Part shown: in pieces, positions 13,011-25,860 of the stretch
Position numbering within the stretch: the stretch's first letter is position 1
Layout: each line of letters starts with the position of its first letter
Assembly: GCA_012932295.1 (NCBI GenBank)
Contig: JAAONU010000004.1
Location: 10,664,630 to 10,728,629, forward strand
Source: Cyclina sinensis
Lineage: Eukaryota > Mollusca > Bivalvia > Venerida > Veneridae
Direction: 5' to 3'
DNA length: 64,000 bases
The notes under the pieces: generated by a model
Databases searched by the model: none
What the model was told of the DNA's origin: nothing
What the model saw: only the letters and a program-made list of their open reading frames with translations
Made by a program: the position numbers and the translations under genes

Positions 13011-13769
13011 TTCGTGAGATTGGATTTCATTTATCTGGGAAGATATATACGAGTAAGTCGAGGAATGCCAACGAATCGGCTATTGACCGATGTCTTAAGA
13101 GTACACCTGTTCATAAATAAAGTTCAAAATATTTGTTTCTTTCAAAAAGGATCACAAAAGCAATATATCATATAAAATCTAGTATTCAGATATCGCGAAA
13201 ATCACATTACTCATGAAATACCCCTCGTCTCGTTTTTACTGCACTTGACAGTATATAGCATAGATTGGAAAACATTTTTTGTATGTCCTTTGGAGGTTTC
13301 TGTAATTTGCCTGCTAAAGGTTTCCGTATGCTGAAAAAAACCACTATGTATTGCGTCTCTCAATACATAGTAACGACCGCCAAGACAAAGTCAGTCTCAT
13401 TAGGTCGGAATGTATCACTCCCCAGTATATGCTTTCAAATTGTCTTTCCATTCAGACTTCCTTCTTTATTTCTGTTGAATAATAAATTATATTAAACATA
13501 GATACTTTTTATCGGAACTGTAGTTTTATTCGGTGTGGAATTCTCATAGACAGTGGTTCTAAATAATTATCGCCATCATCATTATCATCATTATCACTGT
13601 ACTGTATAACGAAATAATATGCCTTGTCATCTGAGGTGACTCTAAGTATTATCACAATCCGAACTCTAGAAGAAAAAAAGTCAACTCAGTAGTTACGGCT
13701 TTGGTTATAAGTATTTTAAATATGTAATTTTACTCATGTTAATTTGATGTTTTGATTGCTTTTGTTGAA
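13011..13769. other. Non-coding spacer
   Basis: A small ATC-rich simple repeat lies at 13570-13595. There are short open frames (up to 76 codons) with no family signature. Confidence 0.4.
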
Positions 13770-14100
13770 CCCAATCCAGAGACAAGACACTCCTGATGCC
13801 TGATGCCAGACTAAGCACTCTCCTCATCAGTTCCTTATCTAAGTAAAAAGGCATTCCTGATCCTAGTTGAGAGACTGTCCTGGTTCCAGTCAAGAGTTTC
13901 TCATGGTCCCATTCAAGAGTTTCTCATGGTCCCATTCAAGAGTTTCTTATGGTCCCATTCATGAGGCACTCCTGGTCCCAGTCAAGAGGCACTCCTGGTT
14001 CCATTTAAGAGGCACCCCTTGTCCCATTTAAGAGGCATTCCTGGTCCCAGTCAAGAGGAACTCCTGGTCTTGGTCAAAAAACTCTCCTGGTCCCATTTAA

Positions 14101-14567
14101 GAGGCACTCCTTGTCCGAGTCAATAGGCACTCTTGATCCTAGTTAGAAGACACTCCTGGGCCCACGAGTCAAGAGACCTTCTGACCACATTCAAGAAACA
14201 CTCCTGGTCCCATTTAAGAGGCACTCCTTGTCCCGGCCAAAAGGCACTCCTGATCCTAGTTAGAAGATCCTCCTTGGCCCACGAGTCAAGAGACCTTCTG
14301 ACCACATTCAGGAAACACTCCTGGTCCCATTTAAGAGGCACTCCTTGTCCGAGTCAATAGGTACTCCTGATCCTAGTTAGAAGATACTCCTCGGCCTACG
14401 AGTCAAGAGACCTTCTGACCACATTCAAAAACTCTCCTTGTCCCATTTAAGAGGCACTCCTTGTCCCAACCAATAGGCACTCCTAATCCTAGTTAGAAGA
14501 CACTCCTGGGCCCACGAGTCAAGAGACCTTCTGACCACATTCAAGAAACACTCCTGGTCCCAGTCAA
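14101..14567. repeat. 117 bp higher-order units in the 23 bp array
   Basis: The phrase 'gaggcactccttgtcc' begins at 14101, 14218, 14335 and 14451, giving steps of 117, 117 and 116. Each block also holds one copy of 'cacgagtcaagagacctt', absent elsewhere in the array. The unit is therefore a pentamer of about 23 bp monomers that was amplified. Confidence 0.88.
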
Positions 14568-15839
14568 AAGACATTCCTGGCCCCATTCAAGAGACACTCC
14601 TGGTCCCATTCAATATACATTACTGGTCCCATTTAAGAGGCACTTCTGCTCTAGTCAAGAGATACTCATTGTCCCCTTCAAGAGGCACTCCTGGTCGAAG
14701 TCAAGACATTTCTGGTCCCAGTCAAGAATCACACCTGGTCTTATTCAAGAGGCACTCCTGATCCCATTCAAGAGATACTCTTGATCCCAGTCAAGAGACA
14801 CTCCTGGTCCCAGTCAAGAGAAACCACTGGCCAAATTCATGAGGCATTCCTAGTCCCAGTTAGGAGACACTCCTTGTCCAATTCAAGATGCACTCCTGGT
14901 CCAAGTCATGATATACTCCCATTTAAGAGACACTCCTGGTTCCAGTCAAGGGATACACCTGGTCCAATTCAAGAAGCATTCCTGTTTCCAGTCAAGAGGC
15001 ACCCCTGGTCCCATTCAAGAAGCTCTACTGGTCCCAGCAAGAGACACTTCTGGTCCCATTCAAGAGGCACTTCTGGTCCCAGTCAAGAGACACTCCGTGT
15101 CCGATCTAAGAGGAAGTCTTGATTCTATGCAAGAGACACTCCTGGATCTATGCAAGAGACAAGCCCGGTCCCATTCAAGAGGCACTTCTGGTCCCAGTTA
15201 AGAGACTCCTATGGTCCCATTAAAGAGACACTCCTGGTCTAAGTCAAGTGGTACTTTTAGTCCCAGTTCAAAGATATTTCTGATCTGAGTTCAGAGATTG
15301 TCCTGATCCAAGTCCGAGACACACTTTATCCCTGTTCATTATAATAATTATAACCTTAGTCCAGAGACACACCTGATTCCAGTCAGGAAACTTTCTTGAT
15401 CCAAGCTGATCCAAGTTATGAGACATTCCTGATCAAAGTCCAGAGACACACCTTATCCCAATTCAGAGATACACCTGATCAGTATTGAGACACTCTTGAA
15501 CCAAGTCCTGAGACACACCTTATCCCAGTTCAAAGATTCTTCTGATTCTAGTCCAGAAATTCACCTAATCTTAGTTCAGAGACACATCTGATACCGTCAA
15601 AAGACAATCCTGATCTCAGTCTATAGACTTAACTGTTCCCAGTTCAGAGACACTCCTTATCTAAGTCTAGAGACACTACCTATTTCAAAAACGAGACAAT
15701 CCTGATGCTAGTCCAAAGATACTCCCGATCCTAGTCCAGAGACGCTCCTGATGGTAGTCCAGAAACACCCTTGATCCCAGACCAGAGACACTCCTGATCT
15801 TAGTCTAGAGACATTCCTGATCCCAGTTCATGACACTCC

Positions 15840-16510
15840 TGATCCTAGTCTAGAGACATTCCTGATCCCAGTCCAGAAACACTCCTGATCCTAGTCTAGA
15901 GACATTCCTGATCCCAGTCCATGACACTCCTGATCCTAGTCTAAAGACATTCCTGATCCCAGTCCAGAAACACTCCTGATCCTAGTCTAGAGACATTCCT
16001 GATCCCAGTCTAGAAACACTCCTGATCCTAGTCTAGAGACATTCCTGATCCCAGTCCAGAAACACTCCTGATCCTAGTCTAGAGACATTCCTGATCCCAG
16101 TCCAGAAACACTCCTGATCCTAGTCTAGAGACATTCCTGATCCCAGTCTAGAAACACTCCTGATCCTAGTCTAGAGACATTCCTGATCCCAGTCCAGAAA
16201 CACTCCTGATCCTAGTCTAGAGACATTCCTGATCCCAGTCCAGAAACACTCCTGATCCTAGTCTAGAGACATTCCTGATCCCAGTCCACGACACTCCTGA
16301 TCCTAGTCTAGAGACATTCCTGATCCAAGTCCATGACACTCCTGATCCTAGTCTAGAGACATTCTTGATCCCAGTCCAGAAACACTCCTGATCCTAGTCT
16401 AGAGACATTCCTGATCCCAGTCCAGAAACACTCCTGATCCTAGTCTAGAGACATTCCTGATCCCAGTCCAGAAACACTCCTGATCCTAGTCTAGAGACAT
16501 TCCTGTTCCC
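15840..16510. repeat. 46 bp dimeric higher-order units, homogenised
   Basis: Alternating monomers 'actcctgatcctagtctaga' and 'cattcctgatcccagtcca' form a dimer of about 46 bp, repeated around 14 times. Most copies are identical; a few lack about 3 bases ('agtccatgacac' for 'agtccagaaacac'). This is the most uniform and so probably the youngest part of the array. Confidence 0.9.
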
Positions 16511-16545
16511 AATCCATGACACTCCTGATCCCAGTCCACGGCAAA

Positions 16546-16839
16546 AACTAAATGTACAGCACCGATACAAGTGATCTTTGCATGCCATTTTTTCCACCAA
16601 TTTCAATGTAAAGTTAGCATGCTTGGCAGCTTAAAGAAACACAAGGCCAACCTGGCGTCTGGTTGTATATAGTTAAAATTAAATAATAACCCAACTTTTT
16701 GCAAGGACAACTGAACAGAACTTGAATTTTAATTGCCAGTATTGCAAGTGACTGAAATAGCAAGGCAAATAGATCATTTAATATTAGAAATTTGCAGAAC
16801 AATGGGCCAAATAAACCAATACAATAATATAAGAACTCA
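16546..16839. other. Short unique spacer between arrays
   Basis: AT-rich sequence between the 23 bp and the 42 bp arrays. No feature is recognised. Confidence 0.4.
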
Positions 16840-17245
16840 TGAAAGTGACAAAACCTCGACACAACATGACATTACAACCCATCATAATAAAATAACATCC
16901 ACACATAAGTACATTGCAATCCATCATAATGACATAACATTACCACATAATTACATGAAACCCCATCATAATGACATAACATAATGACAAAGCATCCTAA
17001 CATGATTACATTACAAACCATCATAATAACATAACATCCAATCATACTGACATTACAATCCATCATAATGACATAACATTACCATATAATAACATGGTAA
17101 CTCATCATAATAACATAACATCCACACATATTGACATTACAATCAATCATAATAACATAACATCCACACATACTGACATTACAACTCATCATAATGACAT
17201 AACATTCACACATAATGACATTACAATCCATCATAATGGCAACAC
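16840..17245. repeat. 42 bp minisatellite
   Basis: The word 'atcataat' recurs at 16881, 16923, 16965, 17020, 17062, 17104 and 17146. Most steps are exactly 42 bp; one is 55 because of an extra piece. Unit parts are 'cataataacataacatccac' and 'acatactgacattacaat'. A degenerate 'ataacattacataacatt' tail runs on to about 17370. The 64- and 83-codon frames here are repeat artefacts. Confidence 0.9.
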
Positions 17246-18990
17246 AAACCCATTATTATTTTTTTGAACGCCAATTGATGATAAAAGAACCCCCTATAAC
17301 AACATTACATAACATTATAATAACATTACATAACATTATTATAAATTATGTAACATTATTATAACATTATTACCCATGAGCGAACGTATTGATATTATAA
17401 ATCAGCACTCAAAGAAAAAAGAAAAAAAAAGATGCGAATGTTAATCTGAATGTTGAGCTAGCTCGACGTTCGGCTCGACATTCAAATGCTTAAACTGGCA
17501 TCTTGTCATATGGTAATGAATCTTCAATATCATTCAAATTTCTGTGATTCAAAAGAAAACTTGGTGTTTTGAATTTATGGTCTGAGTGACTTCCTGAATA
17601 ACATTATCAAGGATTTATTTGTGCAGTTATCAGTGTAAAACTAACAGATGTATTTTGTGAAGTTTATTTTTATAGAAAATGCCAAATGATCTGATAAAGT
17701 TACCGCCCTTCGTCTACAGTCAGCAAAGTTTCAGCTATATTTTTCATACGTCGAGTTCGATCCCCCGCTTCTGTATTGTCACTATTGCGTTTTAACTAAT
17801 GAGTACTTAGTGGTGAAAGCTTTAGTCTATCTGTCTGTCTGTCTCTTCGAATGCAGCTATAAGTAATGAGAGTTGTAGCTAAAATACTCGTGAATAAGTT
17901 TAGTTGAATCAGACTTGATTATACGTCCCACACACCATATCACATGCAAACAGATTGTATGTAAGATCTTACACAGTTGTAAAACGTTTGCAATGAAATT
18001 TGGCTTCATACCAATCGGATAACCTCGGGCAACCTAACAGTGTTGCTTAGACTTCATGACAGAGGTGCTCCGATTGGGTTCAAGCAAGTATAAGAATGGT
18101 GCAGAAGTAATTCGAAAAACAGTGAAGTATGGGTACAGTTAGGCTGTAATTAGTCTTTGTAACTGTTGATTAATAATTTTAGTGAAACATTATTAGAAAT
18201 CACCCTTGCATAAAATAATAGAACCACGTGTAATTAACCCCACGTGGTATTTCGTTATTACAAATTAGAAACAGCTAATAATTTTATATATTTTTTTACC
18301 GTTGTGCAGTCTAAAAGATGCTTTCAAAGCACAACTACTACAACCAAATGAAAGATACTAAATTCAGATTGATAGAATATTAATTAGGGATGTCAACGAA
18401 TACCTAAATCGGTATCCGGATATCCGTATAGACTATTCGGATACTATCCGGATACTCATATAAAATCGACGACCATACAATCTCAATGTTTCAATTCCTA
18501 TGTCAAACATTACATTTGACGTCTGTTTTACAAATTGTTCCGGTAATCCTATTACAGGCGTTAAGGCAGTTTTACAAAAATAATAATTAATATTATTAAT
18601 ACATGGCAACATTTTCCATGCAGGTGACATGACAACACTTCCGCCATAGAACATATATATATTTTTAGGAAATTTGCTCTAAACATTTTGCCTGTAAACG
18701 GCACTGAGGCGGAGGAAAGGTTTCCGTTCGGCAAACATCATAAAAGTATAAGCACTAGATTTTTGAGCCTTTGAACTTTTATCACGTACGTATAGCAATA
18801 AAATGTAGCCCAAATCTATGTTAATATATATATGTTTTTTTTTCTCTAAGATCAAGGGATGCTTCTTATTTAAAATGATATAATGATCATTAACTCATTC
18901 TTTGTAACTATATTATAAACAAGACAATAACTAGAAATAGAATTTCTTTATGTAATAAATTTAAACCATATTTGTTATGTAGTCGTAATT
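17246..18990. other. Non-coding DNA with small repeats
   Basis: A CTGT tetramer tract sits at 17827-17844, downstream of a word resembling a tRNA box B (17753-17766) that may mark a decayed SINE. Near 18395-18455 the words 'tatccggata' and 'attcggatac' repeat in short spacing. No coding region is supported. Confidence 0.4.
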
Positions 18991-20320
18991 ATTACAGATA
19001 ATAATAAATTATTACTAAATCTAACAAAAAACAGCAATGACATACAAACTGGTTACATATTTTTTTTTCTATAACATTCGCACCAGGTGATGATAAATAA
19101 AAGACATTATAGTTATAATTTAATGTTTTGGCGCCAAATAGTGTACATAAATATTTACGCAAAGGACGTACCAAGGAGTAAGCACAAACGATCTGTTTAA
19201 AAGAAATTGTAGATGATTTAGTGTAGAGAGATGCATGGTGCGACCAAACGATAAAAAGATCTGTAAAATCTATACAATTTTAATTCTGTTCTGTGTCCAC
19301 AAGATTTGTGTATTGAATTTCTGAAATCAAATGTTTTCAGTTGAGAGCCTTTTTTTCATAAATGACCACAGTTTTGTATCTCATTCATAAACGATGGTTT
19401 ATACGTGTAATTATATGATAAAGATGTTATTTCACTTTTCTCTTTATCATTTATTATTTTATAAGCATTTACTTACATTTTTTCTTAAATATTTTAGCTG
19501 AAATAAATAAATAAATAGATAGATAAATAAATAATAGATAAATAAATAATAAAAGAAAGAAAGAAAAACAACCGAATATCAATAAATAAAAAAAAGGATA
19601 AAATATCTGAAGGAATATGTAATACTCTAGTTACTATTAACCTTATGAGCCTAAAGGTATGCCACAGAATTATGCAGTCAATAAAAGCAAAGAATATTTT
19701 AGCTTTTTTTCTACATTAATAAAACAAAGTGGGTATGATGTTTATACCAGGTGCGGACTTACGTTTTATAGTGTGTTTGAAGTACGACATAGTAGAATAA
19801 TTTTTTGTTATAATTAATAGAAAAAAAATACTGTACAACATAAATATATATTCTTTTCATAGTTATATAAAAAAATATTACATTCGTAAAATAAACATTA
19901 TGTACTTATAAAAGTACACTAAACTATAATGAACAAGAAAAGCAAGAATACTTATAGAATTATGATGGTGTTAGATGAATATCATAGAAAATTACAATCA
20001 TGATTTCTTATCAAAGATATTAAACGTTTGTTGGCCCTAATAATTTATAATTAAACGGGGTATAAAAACGTCGCTGAGAAGTTTGAATTTCTGGGAATGT
20101 TTGCCTGTATATCCCATTTTATTAACATCATAAAGTTCTCTAGAAGTGAAAAAGTTACGGAATAAGTTTAACCTCAGTCAAACGTGTTGATGACGTTATG
20201 CCAAATAATCAAAGGGGCTAGCGCTACAGTTGAGGTATGTCACCATAAAATAGGGACATGACATAAAATGAAATATGCATTTCTATGAACAAGAATATTT
20301 GAAAAAAGCTTCAAATTGTC

Positions 20321-20353
<33 letters not shown>

Positions 20354-21908
20354 ATAAGAAGACATAATTCCTCTTGGCGATGGTGATTTTTTTTTCTAAT
20401 ATTGATATCTTTTCATGTGTCACTGTCTTTGTGTTACGTTTTCCGAAAACAAATGATAATTTGTTCTGAAAAAAAGCCATTTTTTATAACATTTCGCGTA
20501 CACCGCGTATGTACCTATTGCGTTCATGCGCAATTTCTGTGTATATTTTAACTGAAAGTATTAATAACATCCTTTAAGAGATATGAATACGAATTTATAG
20601 AAATGGCATTTAAACTTTGAATTACAAAAGTATATAAACAAAAATATTCATTTTTCCCCCGAAAGATGTGTAATAATCTCTTCTGTTTATTATGAACCGG
20701 AAAAAAACACTTTTTTCTGGTGATCGTTGCTATCAAATTAGCAATGAAATAAATGTGCACGGTCGATAGTATGCACAGAACCTGCCAGAAATCTTTTGGC
20801 AGTCGTCAAGTGTGTGTACTCTTTCCTTACTAACACTATGCATCTGGAAAGTGCAATTTTTATCTTTTTACCCTACTCCTACAAATTTCTGGCTCTGTAA
20901 CTAAGCCAGAAGAAATCTACGATCATTTTTGTACTTATGGTTAAACACCACCAATTTATTTTTGTCGGGAACCAGTCTATTTTGTCTAGGTGTTTTGCAG
21001 AGCTCTAAGAGGAGGAGCTGTCTGGTTCGTTACAAATAAAAAGTTGTTCTCAACATCATTTTTGAAAACAATACATATATTGAACAAATTGAAATTAGGC
21101 ACAAGTGTGCTGGACATTTCTTGGCTATTTCTGTCGTTTTAAAATGAACAGGAAATTTGGACAGATTGTAAAAAAATACCGAAGTGACCGGTGTGGTCTC
21201 CTCTGAGAAGGTATACTGTGAAAGTTGAATGATCATGCTATGAAAACTCTGAATAAAATTGTTTCTCATGATTTCTTCTTTCCAGAAATTGGCAAAGGTA
21301 AAATTTTCAGAAACTAATAAATTGAGAATGGACTTGATGCTACAATGAAATTGTAGGTTTCGATTTAGTTGTGTTTAACCTTATATCAAAGGAAACTATG
21401 TCACAATTTTTCCTTTTTTATATATCAGCTACAGCTAAAGGAGGTAAAGTTACAGTTCTTCAATTTTACGACAATTAATGTAGACATGTTAAATCGTCTG
21501 TGCGTGCTGGGAATTCTGCAAGTCATTAGATTTCGCGATAAGATTTGTATAACCCCGCTGATAAGACCTTGATCCGTAGTCTAACAAACGATTTCTCACC
21601 TTCACACCAGATGTCGACAGATTCCTCACTGATGGCACGTGCAAATGTTTTGTACGTTAATATGTGTATTATTTAATTACGTGTATTTGTAATTATCATT
21701 AGCGATGCTCGTCTAGAAAGTGGTGCATACAAAAATACAACATAATTCTGCAAGTACAAATGTCCTACTTTTCTCGATTTTTTAAGGATTATGGGTAATA
21801 AGATATGTTTTTGATTATATACAGTGTAATTGCAACTTATGTTAAGTGTAACAAATGCCCTAGCTTATAATTGTTTGCTTTTTATTCTTTCCACCATGGA
21901 TGCAGTAT
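18991..21908. other. Non-coding DNA with simple repeats
   Basis: An AATA/GATA tetramer tract is at 19501-19585 and a CAA trinucleotide run at 20321-20352. Open frames are 60-79 codons without family motifs. No gene is recognised. Confidence 0.45.
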
Positions 21909-21910
21909 AT

Positions 21911-22063
21911 AGAGAATAACAGGTTACTGTCTTTTGAGAAAGGGTTTCTCAGACGAGGTTAGATATGGTCCTGGAAGGGGCGAGGCTTGCCGAGCCCCTT
22001 CCGGACCATATCTAGCCGAGTATGAGAAATCCCTTTCTCAAAAGACAGTAACCTGTTATTCTT
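21911..22063. mobile_element. Foldback/MITE-like palindrome, copy 1
   Basis: The left arm starts 'agagaataacaggttactg' and the right arm ends with its complement 'cagtaacctgttattct'. Arms of about 70 bp pair with few mismatches around a 12 bp loop that includes 'gaggcttgccga'. No target-site duplication is obvious, so calling it a foldback transposable element is inference. Confidence 0.6.
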
Positions 22064-22554
22064 TTTATCATGCCACTATTATGATATTGCATCTCATTAT
22101 TTTAATTCTAGAACTGTTTCTTTGCTTACACGCGTATGAATACATGATCGTGAAACTCAAATTCAATACACAGTCCGCCATCTTGAATTATACATGACAC
22201 ATAGAAACATGTTGCATTCTAACGATTTATTTAGTCTACACCTAATCACCAAACAAATCATAGAAATAAACAAAGATCTACCTGCATATTCTTCTTCATT
22301 TTCCTTCTTTTACTATCAACATTTGCTGCTTACAGGGCATTCATATAAAATATGGCCTGTGCAATGACGAATCAAAATTCAGCGCCAATGCAGAGGTTCA
22401 TCCTAAATAAATGCCCTTACAAGATTTAAATTCTTCCATAGGTTGATCAAGAAGCAATACACGTCATCACATTTTCAAATAGCATAAATCCAGTGTATTC
22501 AATTTAAGTTTTCACGTAAAGTGCCATCCTGTGTTTATGTCTTGAGAAATAAAT

Positions 22555-22706
22555 AGAGAATAACAGGTTACTGTCTTTTGAGAAAGGGTTTCTCAGACGA
22601 GGTTAGATATGGTCCTGGAAGGGGCGAGGCTTGCCGAGCCCTTCCGGACCATATCTAGCCGAGTCTGAGAAATCCCTTTCTCAAAAGACAGTAACCTGTT
22701 ATTCTT
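22555..22706. mobile_element. Foldback/MITE-like palindrome, copy 2
   Basis: Second copy of the palindrome, at the head of the second 644 bp unit, 644 bp downstream of the first and nearly identical to it. Confidence 0.6.
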
Positions 22707-23195
22707 TTTATCATGCCACTATTATGATATTGCATCTCATTATTTCAATTCTAGAACTGTTTCTTTGCTTACACGCGTATGAATACATGATCGTGAAACT
22801 CAAATTCAATACACAGTCCGCCATCTTGAATTATACATGACACACAGAAACATGTTGCATTCTAACGATTTATTTAGTCTACACCTAATCACCAAACAAA
22901 TCATAGAAATAAACAAAGATCTACCTGCATATTCTTCTTCATTTTCCTTCTTTTACTATCAACATTTGCTGCTTACAGGGCATTCATATAAAATATGGCC
23001 TGTGCAATGACGAATCAAAATTCAGCGCCAATGCAGAGGTTCATCCTAAATAAATGCCCTTACAAGATTTAAATTCTTCCATAGGTTGATCAAGAAGCAA
23101 TACACGTCATCACATTTTCAAATAGCATAAATCCAGTGTATTCAATTTAAGTTTTCACGTAAAGTGCCATCCTGTGTTTATGTCTTGGGAAATAA

Positions 23196-24245
23196 ATTGT
23201 TCGCCTACGTCAGTATTCTAAAGTATGTGACGTATAATTAACGAAATGGCATAGGATTCTCGAAATGGATCGGTCTGTTGTATACATACAATGACTCCTT
23301 AAAAGTCGGACTCTGGATTTTATGTTAGAATTTATTTTTATATCTTTTATATTACTTGTAAAATTTCAAATTGTGGTTACTGAAAAGTAGTTCGGCACAG
23401 TGACTGATATAGAATCTATATCAGTCACACTGTGACTGATATGAAATATATTTCACTGATAGAACTTGGTATTTCATTGGTTGGCATAAAATAAATATGT
23501 TTTATTTAGGCTGTTTTATCTGTTATTTTTTGCAATGCTTTAAAGCTGTTTACATTGTGAAAGTAGTCCGGCAAAAAGTGGGAGGTGCTTGAAAAATCTG
23601 ATGTACTCTGACTTTTCCATAGGTTTAAGCATGGAAAAGTGTTCTCAAGTCACTGACTGAGAAAGGTTGCTGTTCTCGGACAGGCTTTATCAGGCAGTTG
23701 TCATAGTAATGGCATGATAAATTGTTCGCCTACGTCAGTATTCTGAAGTATGTGACGTATAATTAACGAAATGGCATAGGATTCTCGAAATGGATCGGTC
23801 TGTTGTATACATACAATGACTCCTTAAAAGTCGAACTCTGGATTTTATGTTAGAATTTATTTTTATATCTCTTATATTACTTGTAAAATTTCAAATTGTG
23901 GTTACTGAAAAGTAGTTCGGCACAGTGACTAATATAGAATCTATATCAGTCACACTGTGACTGATATGGAATATATTTCACTGATAGAACTTGGTATTTC
24001 ATTGGTTGGCATAAAATAAATATGTTTTATTTAGGCTGTTTTATCTGTTATTTTTTGCAATGCTTTAAGCTGTTTACATTGTGAAAGTAGTCCGGCAAAA
24101 AGTGGGAGGTGCTTGAAAAATCTGATGTACTCTGACTTTTCCATAGGTTTAAGCATGGAAAAGTGTTCTCAAGTCACTGACTGAGAAAGGTTGCTGTTCT
24201 CAGACAGGCTTTATCAGGCAGTTGTCATAGTAATGGCATGATAAA
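23196..24245. repeat. 525 bp tandem duplication (B-B)
   Basis: 'attgttcgcctacgtcag' starts at 23196 and again at 23721, a period of 525 bp. The second copy ends at 'ggcatgataaat' near 24245. Differences are single bases. Each copy holds a 29 bp palindrome around 'gatatagaatctatatc' (23400-23428; 23925-23953). The array directly abuts the A-A duplication, and all unit joints share the word ATAAAT or ATA. Confidence 0.92.
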
Positions 24246-25500
24246 TCGCAGTCCCACACAGTTCGTGCCTCCCGACAGAAATTCAGGGATAACAACAACA
24301 ACTACTACTACTACTGCTACTACTACTACCTGCTTTTCTTTTTGTTCACAACACTCGTGGTAAAAACTCGATCCTTTTTGTAGTTATTTTAGGAACTTTT
24401 ACAAGTTGTGGTTCTTATAACAAGAAATGCATTTTCATTAGATCACTTTGACAGTTCGCAAGATTTTAAGTTATATGTATATCAAACAGCTAAATTACCC
24501 AGGTCTTTAAACACTAAAATACCACGCCTATTTATAATATATCGACCTAATGTTTATTTTTACAACATATATTCTTACTATTTGACAGTACATCTCTGTT
24601 TTTTGATAATAATAATATTAATTATTATGATAACAGAAAGAAAGTAATAATAATAATAAGAATAATAATAATGATGATGATGATAATAATAATTATAATT
24701 ATAGAAAGAATGGCAAAACTGTCTCCCAGGGCTGACATTTTTTATTGCGATTATTTTCTAAACACTTGCAGACAAAAGACACATCATATTGCTGTAATGA
24801 AATATATTTTTTTTTTAATATCCCCCCACACACTTTTGCTAGTAACTGTCACACCCTTGGTCCGTATGAATGCATTGAAAGCATTATACATAATTGTTTT
24901 TTATCTTTACATACGAGAAGGCATTGTCATTTACATTTGGTTTTATTACTAACAATAATCATAAAAGATGTCCTGAAAGACAATTGACGATTTGCTTTTC
25001 GGAAGTGAATAGAACATCAAAGCCATTTTATTTCATTTCCTGACTTACTGAGAATTGTTAGTAGATAAATATGCAACCTATATTCATAACTAAGTGATGT
25101 TCAAACTTTCAGCCGCGGTATCTTACCTTCAAATGCACAGGTCATTGTAAGTCTCAGATTGGGAGAGCAATATTAAGCCTCTTTTATGACGTCATATGTG
25201 TTAGGACGTAAGGGGAAATATTAATAGTAGGTTTGAACCAAAGACAATTAGTGAAAAAGTATCTGTCCCTAAATTTATTGCAATAGTTATAGGCCCTGAG
25301 AATCAATATAATTAGATAAACAAAAAATCAGTCATGCTTTTTTTTCACTTCATGAAACTGAATCGAAATTTAAGTTTTAGCTGTTGTACATAAATTAATA
25401 AATGGGACTGAATACTCTTCAGAATGAAGGTAAAAGCATTATGCATCTACTAACTTTATATTAAAATTTTGATTTTATGTGGAAGTTTTCTAATTCTTTT
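24246..25500. other. Non-coding DNA with triplet repeats
   Basis: AAC/ACT triplets at 24291-24330 and AAT/GAT triplets at 24641-24702. Three overlapping frames of 79-93 codons cross these tracts without any family signature. Confidence 0.45.
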
Positions 25501-25654
25501 CAGTTTTGACTTGGTCATTTTTTACAAGACGCTTCAATACATGGACTGGAATCAAACAGTGTTTGTAAAGCAAAGTATTTTCTAGATATTGAACAAGCTG
25601 CTGTTTTTGAGGATATGTTTTTTTTATATTTAATCATAAAATATCGAGGTACTG

Positions 25655-25860
25655 AATCATGGGAAAGAAGAAAAACAAGGGAAAAAGTTTGGGCGGAATG
25701 AATGAAAAAAATTGAGGAAAAACGATGAAATTGGAAAATATAACAATGAAATTGAGGAAAACATAAAAAGAAAAAAATGTAATGAGAAAGGTTCGGTGGA
25801 AAAAAAGAAAAAAAAGAAAAGAAAGGAATGAAAGATTGAAAACAGAGAAAGCATACACAG
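25655..25860 (+). repeat. Purine-rich low-complexity tract
   Basis: Over about 200 bp the plus strand is mostly A and G ('ggaaaaaaagaaaaaaaag' and similar). The 131-codon minus-strand frame across it is a Phe/Ser low-complexity artefact. Confidence 0.75.

Larger units (their letters stand above)
13770..16545. repeat. 2.8 kb minisatellite of about 23 bp units with higher-order structure
   Basis: The basic unit is about 23 bp, of the form 'aagaggcactcctggtccca' or 'gacattcctgatcccagtc'. Roughly 120 units are present. The left third is dominated by 'ctggtccc' and 'caagag' variants, the right third by 'ctgatcc' and 'ccagag' variants. In 14101-14567 blocks of five units repeat with a 117 bp period. 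In about 15840-16510 alternating pairs repeat with a period near 46 bp and near-identity. Open frames of 70-110 codons on both strands result from the lack of stops in the unit; because 23 is not a multiple of 3, the frame rotates. Confidence 0.95.
21909..23195. repeat. 644 bp tandem duplication (A-A), each copy with a large palindrome
   Basis: Copy 1 covers 21909-22552 and copy 2 covers 22553-23195. They are almost identical; visible changes include 'gagtatgag' against 'gagtctgag' near the palindrome end and one C fewer in copy 2. Each begins with a palindrome of about 150 bp (21911-22063 and 22555-22706) with arms of about 70 bp. The open frames reading through each copy (87 and 69 codons) show no family and are not called genes. 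Confidence 0.92.

Noticed and set aside
14120..15201. Open frames of 73-113 codons on both strands with repeating protein motifs
   Set aside because: They arise because the 23 bp minisatellite unit has few stops. The unit length rotates the frame, both strands are open, and no start or splice context is conserved.
21934..22840. Two similar frames (87 and 69 codons) that look like a duplicated gene
   Set aside because: They lie inside the palindrome-bearing tandem duplication, differ at the start because of one deleted base and show no protein family.
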